Assembly: GCF_003208655.1 (NCBI RefSeq)
Contig: NZ_QKLU01000004.1
Span: 496,001-560,000 of the forward strand
DNA: 64,000 bases
Reading direction: 5' to 3'
Source: Pedobacter nutrimenti
GTDB taxonomy: Bacteria > Bacteroidota > Bacteroidia > Sphingobacteriales > Sphingobacteriaceae
This document shows positions 45,142 through 52,813 of the stretch, piece by piece. The notes below the pieces were generated by a model. That model did not search any database, was not told the origin of the DNA, and was given only the letters and a program-made list of their open reading frames with translations. Position 1 is the stretch's first letter; every line of letters starts with the position of its first letter. A program made the position numbers and the translations under genes.

Positions 45142-45246
45142 TTACAATGCGCTAGTACAGTGTCCGCAGTTGCTACAGTGAGAAGCAAAACCAGCTCTGT
45201 TTACAAGGATCTCAGCGATCAATGCGTCTTTTGATAAATTGTTCAT
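45142..45246 (-). CDS. 34-residue Cys/His-rich peptide, candidate RiPP precursor or metal-sensing leader
   Basis: A short open frame beginning MNNLSKDALIAEILV and ending SHCSNCGHCTSAL. The first 21 residues form a probable amphipathic helix, like a leader peptide; the last 13 hold three cysteines (24, 27, 30) spaced C-x2-C-x2-C and two histidines (23, 29). There is no GG cleavage motif and no signal peptide. It heads the operon of transporters and receptors, followed by a hairpin. A promoter-like TTG - N19 - TAACTTGC precedes it. Either a modified peptide or a Cys/His regulatory leader would fit. The open frame is certain; function is inference. Confidence 0.65.
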   Translation of the reverse strand: MNNLSKDALIAEILVNRAGFASHCSNCGHCTSAL

Positions 45247-45305
45247 GGGTCTAATTTTTGAATTGATGGCCTACTCTGGATCAGGTTTTCGGCTTCCCCT
45301 CGTTG

Positions 45306-45359
45306 TTGCAACAATATTGCAAGTTAGATATTATTTAAATAAATGCAACAGTATTGCGT
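45306..45359 (-). promoter_or_regulatory. promoter with two operator-like palindromes
   Basis: Two 17-bp sites 37 bp apart: TTGCAACAATATTGCAA (45306-45322) and ATGCAACAGTATTGCGT (45343-45359); both contain GCAACA[A/G]TATTGC. On the minus strand, TTG (45346-45348) and TAACTTGC (45319-45326) are separated by 19 bp, the spacing of a Bacteroidota promoter. The far site covers the -33 element, the near site the -7 box and the expected start of transcription. The 260-bp gap between the peptide gene and the divergent gene at 45507 contains nothing else clear. Confidence 0.6.
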
Positions 45360-45506
45360 TAAATATTTTAAAATTTTTAACATCAAAAAGAAATTAAACA
45401 GAAAGCCGCCTGAGGCTGAAGAAGATAGAAGCAAAAACCCAATGCATTTTTCATGGAACGTTCTTTGCTATGAACACTCAGAATCTAAAACGCTTCTAAA
45501 AAACCT

Positions 45507-46361
45507 ATGAAACAAATCCTGAACCTGATTTTACTGGCCTTAATTTTACCATCCTGCCACCCGGCCCCTCCAAAAGAAGAACAACCCACTGTACTCGTTA
45601 GTCGCGCAGAATTTGACCTGGAAAAAGTTAATTTTCAGGAAAACGTTCCCCGGCTGTATTCCAAACACCTTCTGGATTCCAATGATTTGCAAATCGATAC
45701 CGCAAAAGGAAACCCGGCAAAGCAGGTGTCCCGGTATAAAATCAGCAATGTCATGACAGATGCCCTTAAAATAAAGGTACCGCAACAGGACTTTGGATAT
45801 TTGTACAAAAGCCCACAGCTGGACAGCGTTGCAAAATTTCAGAACATCCGTTTCGGATCGCTCCAGATCCTTTGCCAAAGGGATAAAAAGCCTGTTGCCT
45901 TTTATGCCGAGGCCGAATTTAAAGAGGCCAAACTGAGAAAAAAGTGCCTGGATGACCTGCAAAAAAAATATGGCAAACCCAAATACGCCTTTTTCCTTGA
46001 ATCGGGTTTTGATGTCTGCTCTTATGAGTGGGTTTTGGCCGACAGGACCATACAGGTCGAAACCTCTTATTCGGTTGGTGTGAGGATCAGCACCGATGGA
46101 AACAGCGGCAGTATCAAAACCTATAAACTGGACATGCTAATTGTCCATAATCCAGCTAAAGAAGCCTTGTACAATGCCCATATTTATGAATTTCCCGACC
46201 GGATCCTGTACGATGGCAAACTGCGAAATTTAAAAGAGCTCCAGTTGCAAAAGAAAAGCACCTTCAAAGACGATTTCCTTTTGCACTCCACCAATACAGA
46301 ACTGATCAAAAATGTAGGCGGAATATATGATATTCCCAGTTCAGAAAGCGATCAGAATTGA
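45507..46361 (+). CDS. hypothetical lipoprotein
   Basis: A 284-residue lipoprotein (lipobox ALILPSC, Cys17). The mature chain has alpha/beta segments such as AEFKEAKLRKKCLDDLQKKYGKPKYAF and FLESGFDVCSYEWVLADRTIQVETSYS, which recall small periplasmic proteins that compare homologous strands, but I recognise no family. It is divergent from the Cys/His peptide gene. Functional connection to that operon is not shown. Confidence 0.65.
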   Translation: MKQILNLILLALILPSCHPAPPKEEQPTVLVSRAEFDLEKVNFQENVPRLYSKHLLDSNDLQIDTAKGNPAKQVSRYKISNVMTDALKIKVPQQDFGYLYKSPQLDSVAKFQNIRFGSLQILCQRDKKPVAFYAEAEFKEAKLRKKCLDDLQKKYGKPKYAFFLESGFDVCSYEWVLADRTIQVETSYSVGVRISTDGNSGSIKTYKLDMLIVHNPAKEALYNAHIYEFPDRILYDGKLRNLKELQLQKKSTFKDDFLLHSTNTELIKNVGGIYDIPSSESDQN

Positions 46362-46430
46362 ACGGTATATTTATTGCTATAGCTAAATTGAATTTGGGCT
46401 TTGTCCTGATTTACAGTCACCTCTACCACT

Positions 46431-47156
46431 ATGGAATATTTATTAACAAGAAAAAGACAGGTCTTAGGGTTTATTTTCAGCAGTAATGACCCTTTCAACA
46501 CGATGGCCAATAATTACGCCTGCTCTTACGCTTCATTCTCTATCCCGACCATCCTCAGTGTGCTTCATAAAAATTATGACATCAAAAAGGTTTCGGTAAG
46601 AGGAGGCGTTGAAATTGATTATTATGCGTTGGATACCCCCTTTTTTCTCGATAAAAGGAAACGTTTAAAACACAACATCAAAAACAATACGTTAACGCTG
46701 CTTATAGAAGACGGACTTCCGGCTTCTTCCAAACCCACCTGGGATGCAGTTAGCAATAAACGGATTGCCACTTTAGACCCCAGGCTCCAGAACCCAGCAA
46801 GAGGTTTTATCAATACCGTTGAAGAAGAACTGGGCCTACAATTACGGGTCGTACAGGCCACCAGGACCATTGCCGAGCAAAACACCCTTTACAACCAGGG
46901 AAGGACTACACCAGGTAAAATTGTAACCAATGCCCGCGGAGGCACCAGTTACCATAACTATGCCCTGGCCATTGATGTGGTGATGATGAAAAACGGACAG
47001 GCAGACTGGAGCGTTGTTCCAAATGATGTTGTTGAAATTGGTAAAAGATTTGGGTTTGAATGGGGTGGTGACTGGAAAAAATTTAAAGACTATCCGCATT
47101 TCCAGATGACTTTTGGAAAAAGCATCAGAGAATTAAGCGCTGCAACCGTAAAATGA
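46431..47156 (+). CDS. M15-family D-Ala-D-Ala carboxypeptidase-like / endopeptidase
   Basis: A 241-residue protein whose C-terminal half is an M15 zinc peptidase (VanY/CwlK-like): RVVQATRTIAEQNTLYNQGRTTPG, the zinc motif SYHNYALAIDVVM (H-x6-D), and GGDWKKFKDYPHFQM with the third ligand His. The N-terminal 110 residues are of unknown fold. No signal peptide is seen, so it could be a lysis-type or imported effector enzyme. The next gene overlaps by 4 bp, a candidate partner. Confidence 0.8.
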   Translation: MEYLLTRKRQVLGFIFSSNDPFNTMANNYACSYASFSIPTILSVLHKNYDIKKVSVRGGVEIDYYALDTPFFLDKRKRLKHNIKNNTLTLLIEDGLPASSKPTWDAVSNKRIATLDPRLQNPARGFINTVEEELGLQLRVVQATRTIAEQNTLYNQGRTTPGKIVTNARGGTSYHNYALAIDVVMMKNGQADWSVVPNDVVEIGKRFGFEWGGDWKKFKDYPHFQMTFGKSIRELSAATVK

Positions 47157-47722
47157 ACCACATGATGAACCTGCTACTCCTCAATATCCTTGGCCTTTTT
47201 TTAAATTGCCATAGCGGCCATGCACCTGCAAAAAATGCCGGCACTGTGTTTACTGTAAATGGCATTGATACGGCTGCCCTGGTCAAAAAAATCAGGGCCG
47301 ATTTTACAGCTGTTAATGCAAAACAGGCTTCTTATAAAAAGAAAACGGTCAATGCACCCGGTTTTTCGGCCGAGGGCGGAGAAGTGACCAGTTATCACCG
47401 AAAATCAGATCTGGTTAAAATACATGCCGTTTTTTATGGGGAAACCGGAAAGGTAGAAACCGATTATTATTTTAACCCCGATGGCTTGTTTTTTCAATAC
47501 AACAAAGAAACCTTTTATGATAAACCCATTTATGTGAAGGGATTTAAGGTAAAAAAGACTGCAGAAAATCGTTACTATTTTTATAAAAAAACCTTAATCA
47601 GGTGGCTCGACGGCACAAAGGTAAAAGTGGTTACCCCAAAGGGATTTAAAGAAAAGGAACGCGCCATTCATGATGATGTAAAGGATATGCAGGATGTGCT
47701 GCACGGGGATTATAAAAACTAG
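47153..47722 (+). CDS. exported hypothetical protein next to the M15 peptidase
   Basis: A 189-residue protein with an N-terminal signal (MMNLLLLNILGLFLNC; Cys could be a lipid site). The mature part contains FTVNGIDTAALVKKIRADFTAV and beta-hairpins (YHRKSDLVKIHAVFYGETGKVETDYYF). It overlaps the M15 gene by 4 bp and is probably coexpressed with it. It could be an inhibitor or cofactor of that enzyme; there is no motif evidence. Confidence 0.55.
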   Translation: MNHMMNLLLLNILGLFLNCHSGHAPAKNAGTVFTVNGIDTAALVKKIRADFTAVNAKQASYKKKTVNAPGFSAEGGEVTSYHRKSDLVKIHAVFYGETGKVETDYYFNPDGLFFQYNKETFYDKPIYVKGFKVKKTAENRYYFYKKTLIRWLDGTKVKVVTPKGFKEKERAIHDDVKDMQDVLHGDYKN

Positions 47723-47792
47723 GGGTTATATTTAATGGGTTTGAAATATAGTTATAAATTGCAGATACATTGAGCCCTTTTAATCTTCTTTT

Positions 47793-48419
47793 ATGAAACA
47801 CTTTTTTAAGCAAACTATTTATCCCGCTATACTGGTTCCCCTACTGGTGCTTACTTTAAGCAGCTGCAAAGGAAAACCGGCGCAGTTAAGCGCCAGTGAA
47901 ACCGCGTCAATAGAGAGCGAGCGGCAGGCCCTCACCAAACGTACAGACAGCCTGGGTACACTTTTAAGCACCATTACTTTTGAAGCCAACAGCGGCAATA
48001 AACAGGATTACAACAAAGGGGTTGTTTTGGGTGTCAGTATTGCCAAGGCCGCTCATGAGCTTCCAAAACTTGTAGATAAAGATCAAATTGTCCTAAACGA
48101 GGCTAAAATTAGCCTGGTTATAGACTATCCTTTACGCAAAGAATACAGGTTTGAGCTGAATTCCCCGGCAGGGTTTACCCGGGGCCAGTTGTTAAGTGAA
48201 ATCGGTAAGCATTATGTGCAGTTATATAAGGAAGAAGAGGAAAGTGCCACCACCAAAACCATTCCGATGAAAGACAGGAAAGGTTTAATTAACCGCAATG
48301 AAACCAATGGCAAGTACGGCATTTGGGGACATGATCTGGAAGACCTGATTTTAACAGATGTAAATGTTTATAAAACTCCTGAAGGGAATATTATACTGGC
48401 TTTGAGTGTGGAGTCTTAA
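47793..48419 (+). CDS. hypothetical lipoprotein
   Basis: A 208-residue lipoprotein (VLTLSSCKGKP, Cys25). It contains a short coiled-coil stretch (SASETASIESERQALTKRTD) and, further on, a strand-rich segment (SLVIDYPLRKEYRFEL). No recognised family. Stop codons of this gene and the convergent membrane protein gene are 13 bp apart. Confidence 0.6.
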   Translation: MKHFFKQTIYPAILVPLLVLTLSSCKGKPAQLSASETASIESERQALTKRTDSLGTLLSTITFEANSGNKQDYNKGVVLGVSIAKAAHELPKLVDKDQIVLNEAKISLVIDYPLRKEYRFELNSPAGFTRGQLLSEIGKHYVQLYKEEEESATTKTIPMKDRKGLINRNETNGKYGIWGHDLEDLILTDVNVYKTPEGNIILALSVES

Positions 48420-48432
48420 CAAGGATTCAAAA

Positions 48433-49086
48433 TCACATCGGAATCACCGATAAGTACAAGGCATTTTCAAAGTGGTTTTCTTTCAGGGCCGGATTGATTT
48501 TTTGATACGCATCTTTATGCTCCTGGTTGTAAATCAGGTATACAGGATAAGTCTTTTCTCCGGTTTCGATCGTAACCGGTATCAGGACCCTCATTTTGTT
48601 TTTCAAATCGTAGGTTTCAAAAACATTCTGATTAATCCGCATTTTTTTATTCCGGCAGTGCTCCTCTATATAACCCATTGTTAAAGCGAGGTCTACTCTT
48701 ACATTACCTGTAGCGGTCGATTCGAACCGGTCAATACCCAGTTCGTGCAGGTTCGAAAAACTAAATTTTTTCTCAATCAGATTTGAATCTGCATATTTAA
48801 AGTAAGCCCCCGAAAGGTAACGCTCTTCCATTTTTTTCTGCTCAAATATGCCTTTTATTAAAATGATAGGCGCAATGATTATAAATATGAAAAAGCCGAT
48901 TACGGCAATGATCATGGAACTGTAAATGGCCTTTCTATGAAAGCAGGCTTCATAAAATAAACTCCAGTAATGTTCAATAGAATTGCTGTCGAAACAGTAA
49001 TTTATAATTTTGCTTAAGTTGGTGAGGTTAAGTACTAAATTATAAACTATAAAAAGTAAACCGATAAGAAGAAGAAATAAGCCCAT
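48433..49086 (-). CDS. membrane protein, hypothetical
   Basis: A 217-residue protein with two membrane helices (FLLLIGLLFIVYNLVLNL at about 4-21 and MIIAVIGFFIFIIIAPIILI at about 57-76) and a C-terminal soluble domain (NLHELGIDRFESTATGNVRVDLALTMGY and strands to the end). No recognised family; base composition is AT-rich compared with the genes on the left. Confidence 0.6.
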   Translation of the reverse strand: MGLFLLLIGLLFIVYNLVLNLTNLSKIINYCFDSNSIEHYWSLFYEACFHRKAIYSSMIIAVIGFFIFIIIAPIILIKGIFEQKKMEERYLSGAYFKYADSNLIEKKFSFSNLHELGIDRFESTATGNVRVDLALTMGYIEEHCRNKKMRINQNVFETYDLKNKMRVLIPVTIETGEKTYPVYLIYNQEHKDAYQKINPALKENHFENALYLSVIPM

Positions 49087-49170
49087 TTGGTTGAGATCGT
49101 TTAATGGACGAATATATCAATAACAATTCAAATCATTTGCCCAGTTGTTAATGATTTTTTTAGTTCTATT

Positions 49171-49285
49171 ATGCCTTTATTTTATAAATCCTTTGTACCT
49201 AAAAATGTGCAGGATAACCCCTAAACCAATGTGCTGTTCCAATGTTCCAGATCATGAACAAAAACACTTTTTTGAACTAAAGATC
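49171..49285 (-). pseudogene. decayed gene end, copy A
   Basis: In the 319-bp gene-free gap, the minus strand reads DLEHWNSTLV, then a stop, then GLS and a 1-base frameshift. The same segment at 52129-52329 reads YLEDWNTALVYSLSRHILNHKGF. About 80 bp match well. This copy is broken by a stop codon and a 1-nt deletion. The rest of the gap shows nothing apart from a promoter-like TTG/TATTTTAG at 49345-49372. Confidence 0.55.
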
Positions 49286-49405
49286 ATCTGGAAAATAAAC
49301 ACGTGTTTGAACTGCTGGTAACTGTAATTTACTTATAGTTATTTTTGAAAGTGATTAAATTACCTATTTTAGATTTAGTGGCAATTTTAACAAACCTAAA
49401 ACAAA

Positions 49406-49735
49406 ATGAACAACCAGCAAGACTTCACTTTCATAAAAATGGACAAAAAATTAATCAAATTAAGGTTTGATGACATCCTGTTTGTAAAGGGGCTGGGAAA
49501 TTATGTTGAAATATTTGTCAGAAATAATAAAAAATACGTTTACTATAAGACTTTAAAAGACCTGATTGAAAGATTTCCCGATGAATTTATGAGGGTTCAT
49601 CATTCCAACATTGTGAATTTTAAAAATGTGGACTATGTAGAAGATAACCATTTAATTATTGGGGAATATAAAATTACAATTGCAAAAAGTTATAAGGATT
49701 GCCTATTAAATAGTATAGATAAATTGTTATTGTAA
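49406..49735 (+). CDS. stand-alone LytTR DNA-binding protein
   Basis: A 109-residue protein that is little more than a LytTR domain: FDDILFVKGLGNYVEIFV (strand and the conserved YVxI), KTLKDLIERFP, FMRVHHSNIVNFKNVDYVED (RvHrSyiVN motif), and IAKSYKDCLLNSI. LytTR domains bind direct-repeat promoters. The usual receiver domain is missing; activity must be controlled by level or by a partner. It lies upstream of the NTF2-like gene and is AT-rich, unlike most of the window. Confidence 0.88.
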   Translation: MNNQQDFTFIKMDKKLIKLRFDDILFVKGLGNYVEIFVRNNKKYVYYKTLKDLIERFPDEFMRVHHSNIVNFKNVDYVEDNHLIIGEYKITIAKSYKDCLLNSIDKLLL

Positions 49736-49828
49736 ATAAGAAATTTGAAAGGCTGCATAAAAATATAAGCAAACCAAATAACTTATTTTTTTGGGATCGT
49801 CTATGTGAGTTGATTTGTAAAAAAGATT

Positions 49829-50341
49829 ATGAAACAATTTTTGTTTTACTTAATGACTTTGGCATTTATGACAACAACTAATTTAAAGGCTCAGAACCAC
49901 ACATTTGAAAATGATGCAAAAACGATCGACGCCTTAATGAAGGCCAGTTATGAGGTTGTTTCGGGTGAAAAAAACGCAAAAAGGCAATGGGAAAGGGATA
50001 ACTATTTACATCACCCCAAAGCGGTGTATTCTTATTTTGACAAAAAAAAGCAAGAACAGGTGACGATGACATTACCGGAATTTCATAAAGAAACTGATGA
50101 TATGGTTTTTAACACCGCATTTTATGAAAGCGAAATTAACCGGGAGGTTAGGATTTTTGGAAATATTGCACACGTTTGGAGTACTTACCAAACGAAGTTA
50201 GAAAAAGACGGAAAAGTGGCAAGAAGGGGAATAAACAGCATTCAATTAATTTTCGAACATAATCGGTGGTATATAATTTCCTGGACATTCTCCGGAGAAA
50301 CAGACAAAAATATAATCCCAAAAACTTTTGACAGAAATTAA
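49829..50341 (+). CDS. secreted NTF2-like (SnoaL/DUF4440-type) protein
   Basis: A 170-residue exported protein (signal YLMTLAFMTTTNLKAQ). The mature chain is a cone-shaped NTF2-like domain: helix FENDAKTIDALMKASYEVVSGEK, strands KAVYSYFD, REVRIFGNIAHVWSTYQTKLEKDGK and INSIQLIFEHNRWYIISWTFSGE. Such domains bind small hydrophobic ligands or subunits; a catalytic set is not evident. It is 93 bp downstream of the LytTR gene. Confidence 0.78.
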   Translation: MKQFLFYLMTLAFMTTTNLKAQNHTFENDAKTIDALMKASYEVVSGEKNAKRQWERDNYLHHPKAVYSYFDKKKQEQVTMTLPEFHKETDDMVFNTAFYESEINREVRIFGNIAHVWSTYQTKLEKDGKVARRGINSIQLIFEHNRWYIISWTFSGETDKNIIPKTFDRN

Positions 50342-50675
50342 AAACCACTAGCAATACGGAGCATTTTGTTGTTGTCCAGGATTAAAAACACTGGCAAGTA
50401 GAACGATTTTTAGCACGTTATTGAAAATTATGGGTAAAAGTTAAGGGGCTTCGATGCTCATCAACATTGGCTAATTATTTTTTTAGGGAAGATTTACAAT
50501 ACGCACACTAACCTATAAAACGGTTGTACAATTAATTAAGCATTTATTTCAGGTTTATCTGCCGTTTAATTAAAAATGCGTTGACTAAACAATGCTCCTT
50601 AGACGCGTATCAAAGGAAAGCTTTCGTGCAACATCTCCATCAATCCTATGTCTTATTTTAAAAAACCAAATATTT
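50342..50675. other. gene-free gap
   Basis: 334 bp of AT-rich sequence between the NTF2-like gene and the serine hydrolase. I see no gene, no convincing promoter and no strong hairpin. Confidence 0.5.
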
Positions 50676-52094
50676 ATGACCCAGATCAGAATTCTGTTTA
50701 TTTGTCTATTTCTAAGCGTTAAAGGCTTTTCTCAACGCAACGCGCAACAAAAACTTGATAGTGTATTTAGCATGATGTATGCGCAACATCAATTCAATGG
50801 AACTGTACTCATTGAAGAAGGTGGCAAAATAATTTTCTCAAAAGCCTATGGACACCGGGACACCTTATCAAAACATAAAAATACGCAAGAAACGATTTAT
50901 GAGCTGGCATCCTGTTCCAAGCAATTTACAGCGGCAGCAATCCTATTGTTACACAGAAAAGGGATGTTGCAGTACGAAGACAGCCTGACGAAATTTATTC
51001 CTGAACTATCGGTATGGAAAGGGGTGCGTATATATGATCTGCTGAGACATACCAGCGGTATTCCGGAATATATTGCAGATATGCAGAATGGTTGGGACCG
51101 CAGGAAAATAGCGACCAATGATGATCTGATCAGGTTCTATTCTTCAAGAAAAGACACTCTTTTATTTGCCCCTGGCAGCAAACACCGGTACTGTAATACG
51201 AATTATGCCTTGCTGGCCACCATTGCCGAACGTGTTTCTGGCTTAGGTTTCGCTGAATTACTAAAGGAATACATTTTTTCACCTTTAAACATGAAAAATA
51301 CGTTTGTCTACAATCACCGGCAACATCCTCAAAAAATTAAAAACCGGGCTACCGGTTATGTTTGGAAGAAAAATTCATTTGATAAAATAACGTCAGAAAA
51401 CCCAAACTATGGCGACAGCCTTGTTTTTTACCTGGACGGCATTGTAGGAAACGCTAAAGTAAATTCAACTGTAAATGATATTTATAAATGGATAACGGCA
51501 CTTAAAAATAATTCTTTTTTTACTCCGGAAGAATTTGGGCTGATGACCGCAATAACCAAAACACCGGCCGGGAAATCTGTATCCTATGGATTTGGTCTTG
51601 AGTTATCCGGGGGGAATAACAATCTGTCCTTTGGACATACCGGTAGCTGGGATGGTTATACCACATTTATTTATCACAATATGCGCAAAAACCGTACGAT
51701 CATTATCTTGCAAAACTTCAACTTAGGTGCCAATCCCTACCAAACCATTAACCAAATTTTAGACAATAAGCCGATCAATATTGAATATCCTAAAAAAATA
51801 GAATTGCCCTTCGCTGAAATAGAAAAGTTTGCCGGTTATTATACAGACGAAGCAAATAAAGCAGAGCAGCAAGAAATCACATTTTTAAATGGCTATTTAG
51901 TCCACAATTCGAGCAAAGTTAAGTGGGACATGCGTTTTTTTCCCATTGCAAAAGATCAATTTCAGGGCATAAGGCAAGGCGGAGCAGATGCTGTGCTTAA
52001 ATTTACGGATATGGAAAACGGAGATACAAAGCTTGAAATGTTGCAATATGGAAAGGTTATTGGTACATCCGTCAAAAAGAACAAACACAACTAG
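50676..52094 (+). CDS. secreted serine hydrolase, class C beta-lactamase-like
   Basis: A 472-residue exported protein. The start at 50676 (MTQIRILFICLFLSVKGFSQ) gives a signal peptide; an upstream in-frame ATG at 50592 gives an unlikely 28-residue extension. Beta-lactamase/penicillin-binding motifs are present: SCSK (SxxK, in ELASCSKQFTA), YCN (in RYCNTNYALLA) and HTG (in FGHTGSWDGY). The C-terminal 110 residues are a lipocalin-like domain often seen in these esterases. Substrate is not predictable (peptidase, esterase or lactamase). Confidence 0.9.
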   Translation: MTQIRILFICLFLSVKGFSQRNAQQKLDSVFSMMYAQHQFNGTVLIEEGGKIIFSKAYGHRDTLSKHKNTQETIYELASCSKQFTAAAILLLHRKGMLQYEDSLTKFIPELSVWKGVRIYDLLRHTSGIPEYIADMQNGWDRRKIATNDDLIRFYSSRKDTLLFAPGSKHRYCNTNYALLATIAERVSGLGFAELLKEYIFSPLNMKNTFVYNHRQHPQKIKNRATGYVWKKNSFDKITSENPNYGDSLVFYLDGIVGNAKVNSTVNDIYKWITALKNNSFFTPEEFGLMTAITKTPAGKSVSYGFGLELSGGNNNLSFGHTGSWDGYTTFIYHNMRKNRTIIILQNFNLGANPYQTINQILDNKPINIEYPKKIELPFAEIEKFAGYYTDEANKAEQQEITFLNGYLVHNSSKVKWDMRFFPIAKDQFQGIRQGGADAVLKFTDMENGDTKLEMLQYGKVIGTSVKKNKHN

Positions 52095-52128
52095 CACTCA
52101 AAAAAGTTTAACTCTGTTGCCCGTTCAT

Positions 52129-52329
52129 TTATTCTATAAATCCTTTATGATTAAGAATGTGTCTAGATAAGCTGTAAACCAATGCGGTATTCCAATCTTC
52201 CAGATAACTATAACTCTGGTAAATGGTGGGATCTTTTTTAGAGAATAAAGCATAATAAGTGGTGTAGGCCTTTGTACCCAGATCTTCCCAGGAAATCAAT
52301 CTTAACAACGGAGATAAGAGAATTTTCAA
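52129..52329 (-). pseudogene. decayed gene end, copy B
   Basis: An open frame of 66 codons without a normal start (it opens with TTG after a hairpin), ending YLEDWNTALVYSLSRHILNHKGFIE (in part). It matches the broken copy at 49171-49285. It looks like the C-terminal remnant of a longer protein; I do not recognise the family. The 328-bp gap holds this remnant and a terminator. Confidence 0.5.
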
Positions 52330-52349
52330 CTGTAATGTTTTATTTTTAA

Positions 52350-52383
52350 AAGATCGACCTTTTAAATAAAAAAGGTCGATCTT
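52350..52383. terminator. terminator of the Rhs operon
   Basis: 13-bp inverted repeat AAGATCGACCTTT - TAAATAAA - AAAGGTCGATCTT, followed on the minus strand by TTTAAAAATAAA. It lies 40 bp after the last small gene of the Rhs operon. Confidence 0.75.
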
Positions 52384-52422
52384 CGATAATACAGTCTAAA
52401 TTCAGTTTACCATTTCAAGGCA

Positions 52423-52590
52423 CTAAACAAGAAGTTTATACATCTGAAATGCTAATGACAATCCTCCTAATAAAACAAAATAAATCCAATATTTTTTTGC
52501 AGATTGCCACCCATCATTAACAGAAAATTTTCCCATAATTCCAATTAGTATAAGGCCTAATGATGATAGTAGTTTAATTAATAATTCCAT
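52423..52590 (-). CDS. small two-helix membrane protein (55 aa), candidate immunity protein
   Basis: A 55-residue protein: MELLIKLLSSLGLILIGIMG, a short loop (KFSVNDGWQSAKKYW), then IYFVLLGGLSLAFQMYKLLV. Two membrane helices. It is the last gene of the Rhs operon, 12 bp after the 69-residue membrane protein. Small membrane proteins after a toxin gene are often its immunity protein; the assignment here is inference only. Confidence 0.6.
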   Translation of the reverse strand: MELLIKLLSSLGLILIGIMGKFSVNDGWQSAKKYWIYFVLLGGLSLAFQMYKLLV

Positions 52591-52602
52591 AACCAGATTA
52601 AA

Positions 52603-52812
52603 TTAAATATGTGTAGGGAGTGATTTAAGAATAAAAACTATTCCTAAAAATATACATAAAATAAGTCCCCCCCAAAATTGAACATAAGCTGTTATAGTTG
52701 GGCCTTCCCAACCTGTTTTCTCGGAAGATGGTCTTTGTCCTCTAATGTAGAGATACATTAAAAACCCTATAAAAATGAGACCTAATCCCATAAAAAACAG
52801 TTCAAAATCCAT
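52603..52812 (-). CDS. small two-helix membrane protein (69 aa), candidate immunity protein
   Basis: A 69-residue protein starting MDFELFFMGLGLIFIGFLMYLY, with the polar loop GQRPSSEKTGWEGPTITAY and a second helix (FWGGLILCIFLGIVFIL). ATG 52812 is preferred to an in-frame ATG at 52848, which lies inside the Rhs gene. It begins 1 bp after the Rhs stop, so translation is coupled to it. Confidence 0.65.
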   Translation of the reverse strand: MDFELFFMGLGLIFIGFLMYLYIRGQRPSSEKTGWEGPTITAYVQFWGGLILCIFLGIVFILKSLPTHI

Positions 52813-52813
52813 A

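Noticed and set aside
45306..45322. Classic Fur box
   Set aside because: The site lacks the GATAAT repeats of a Fur box; only the size and symmetry are Fur-like, so no regulator is named.
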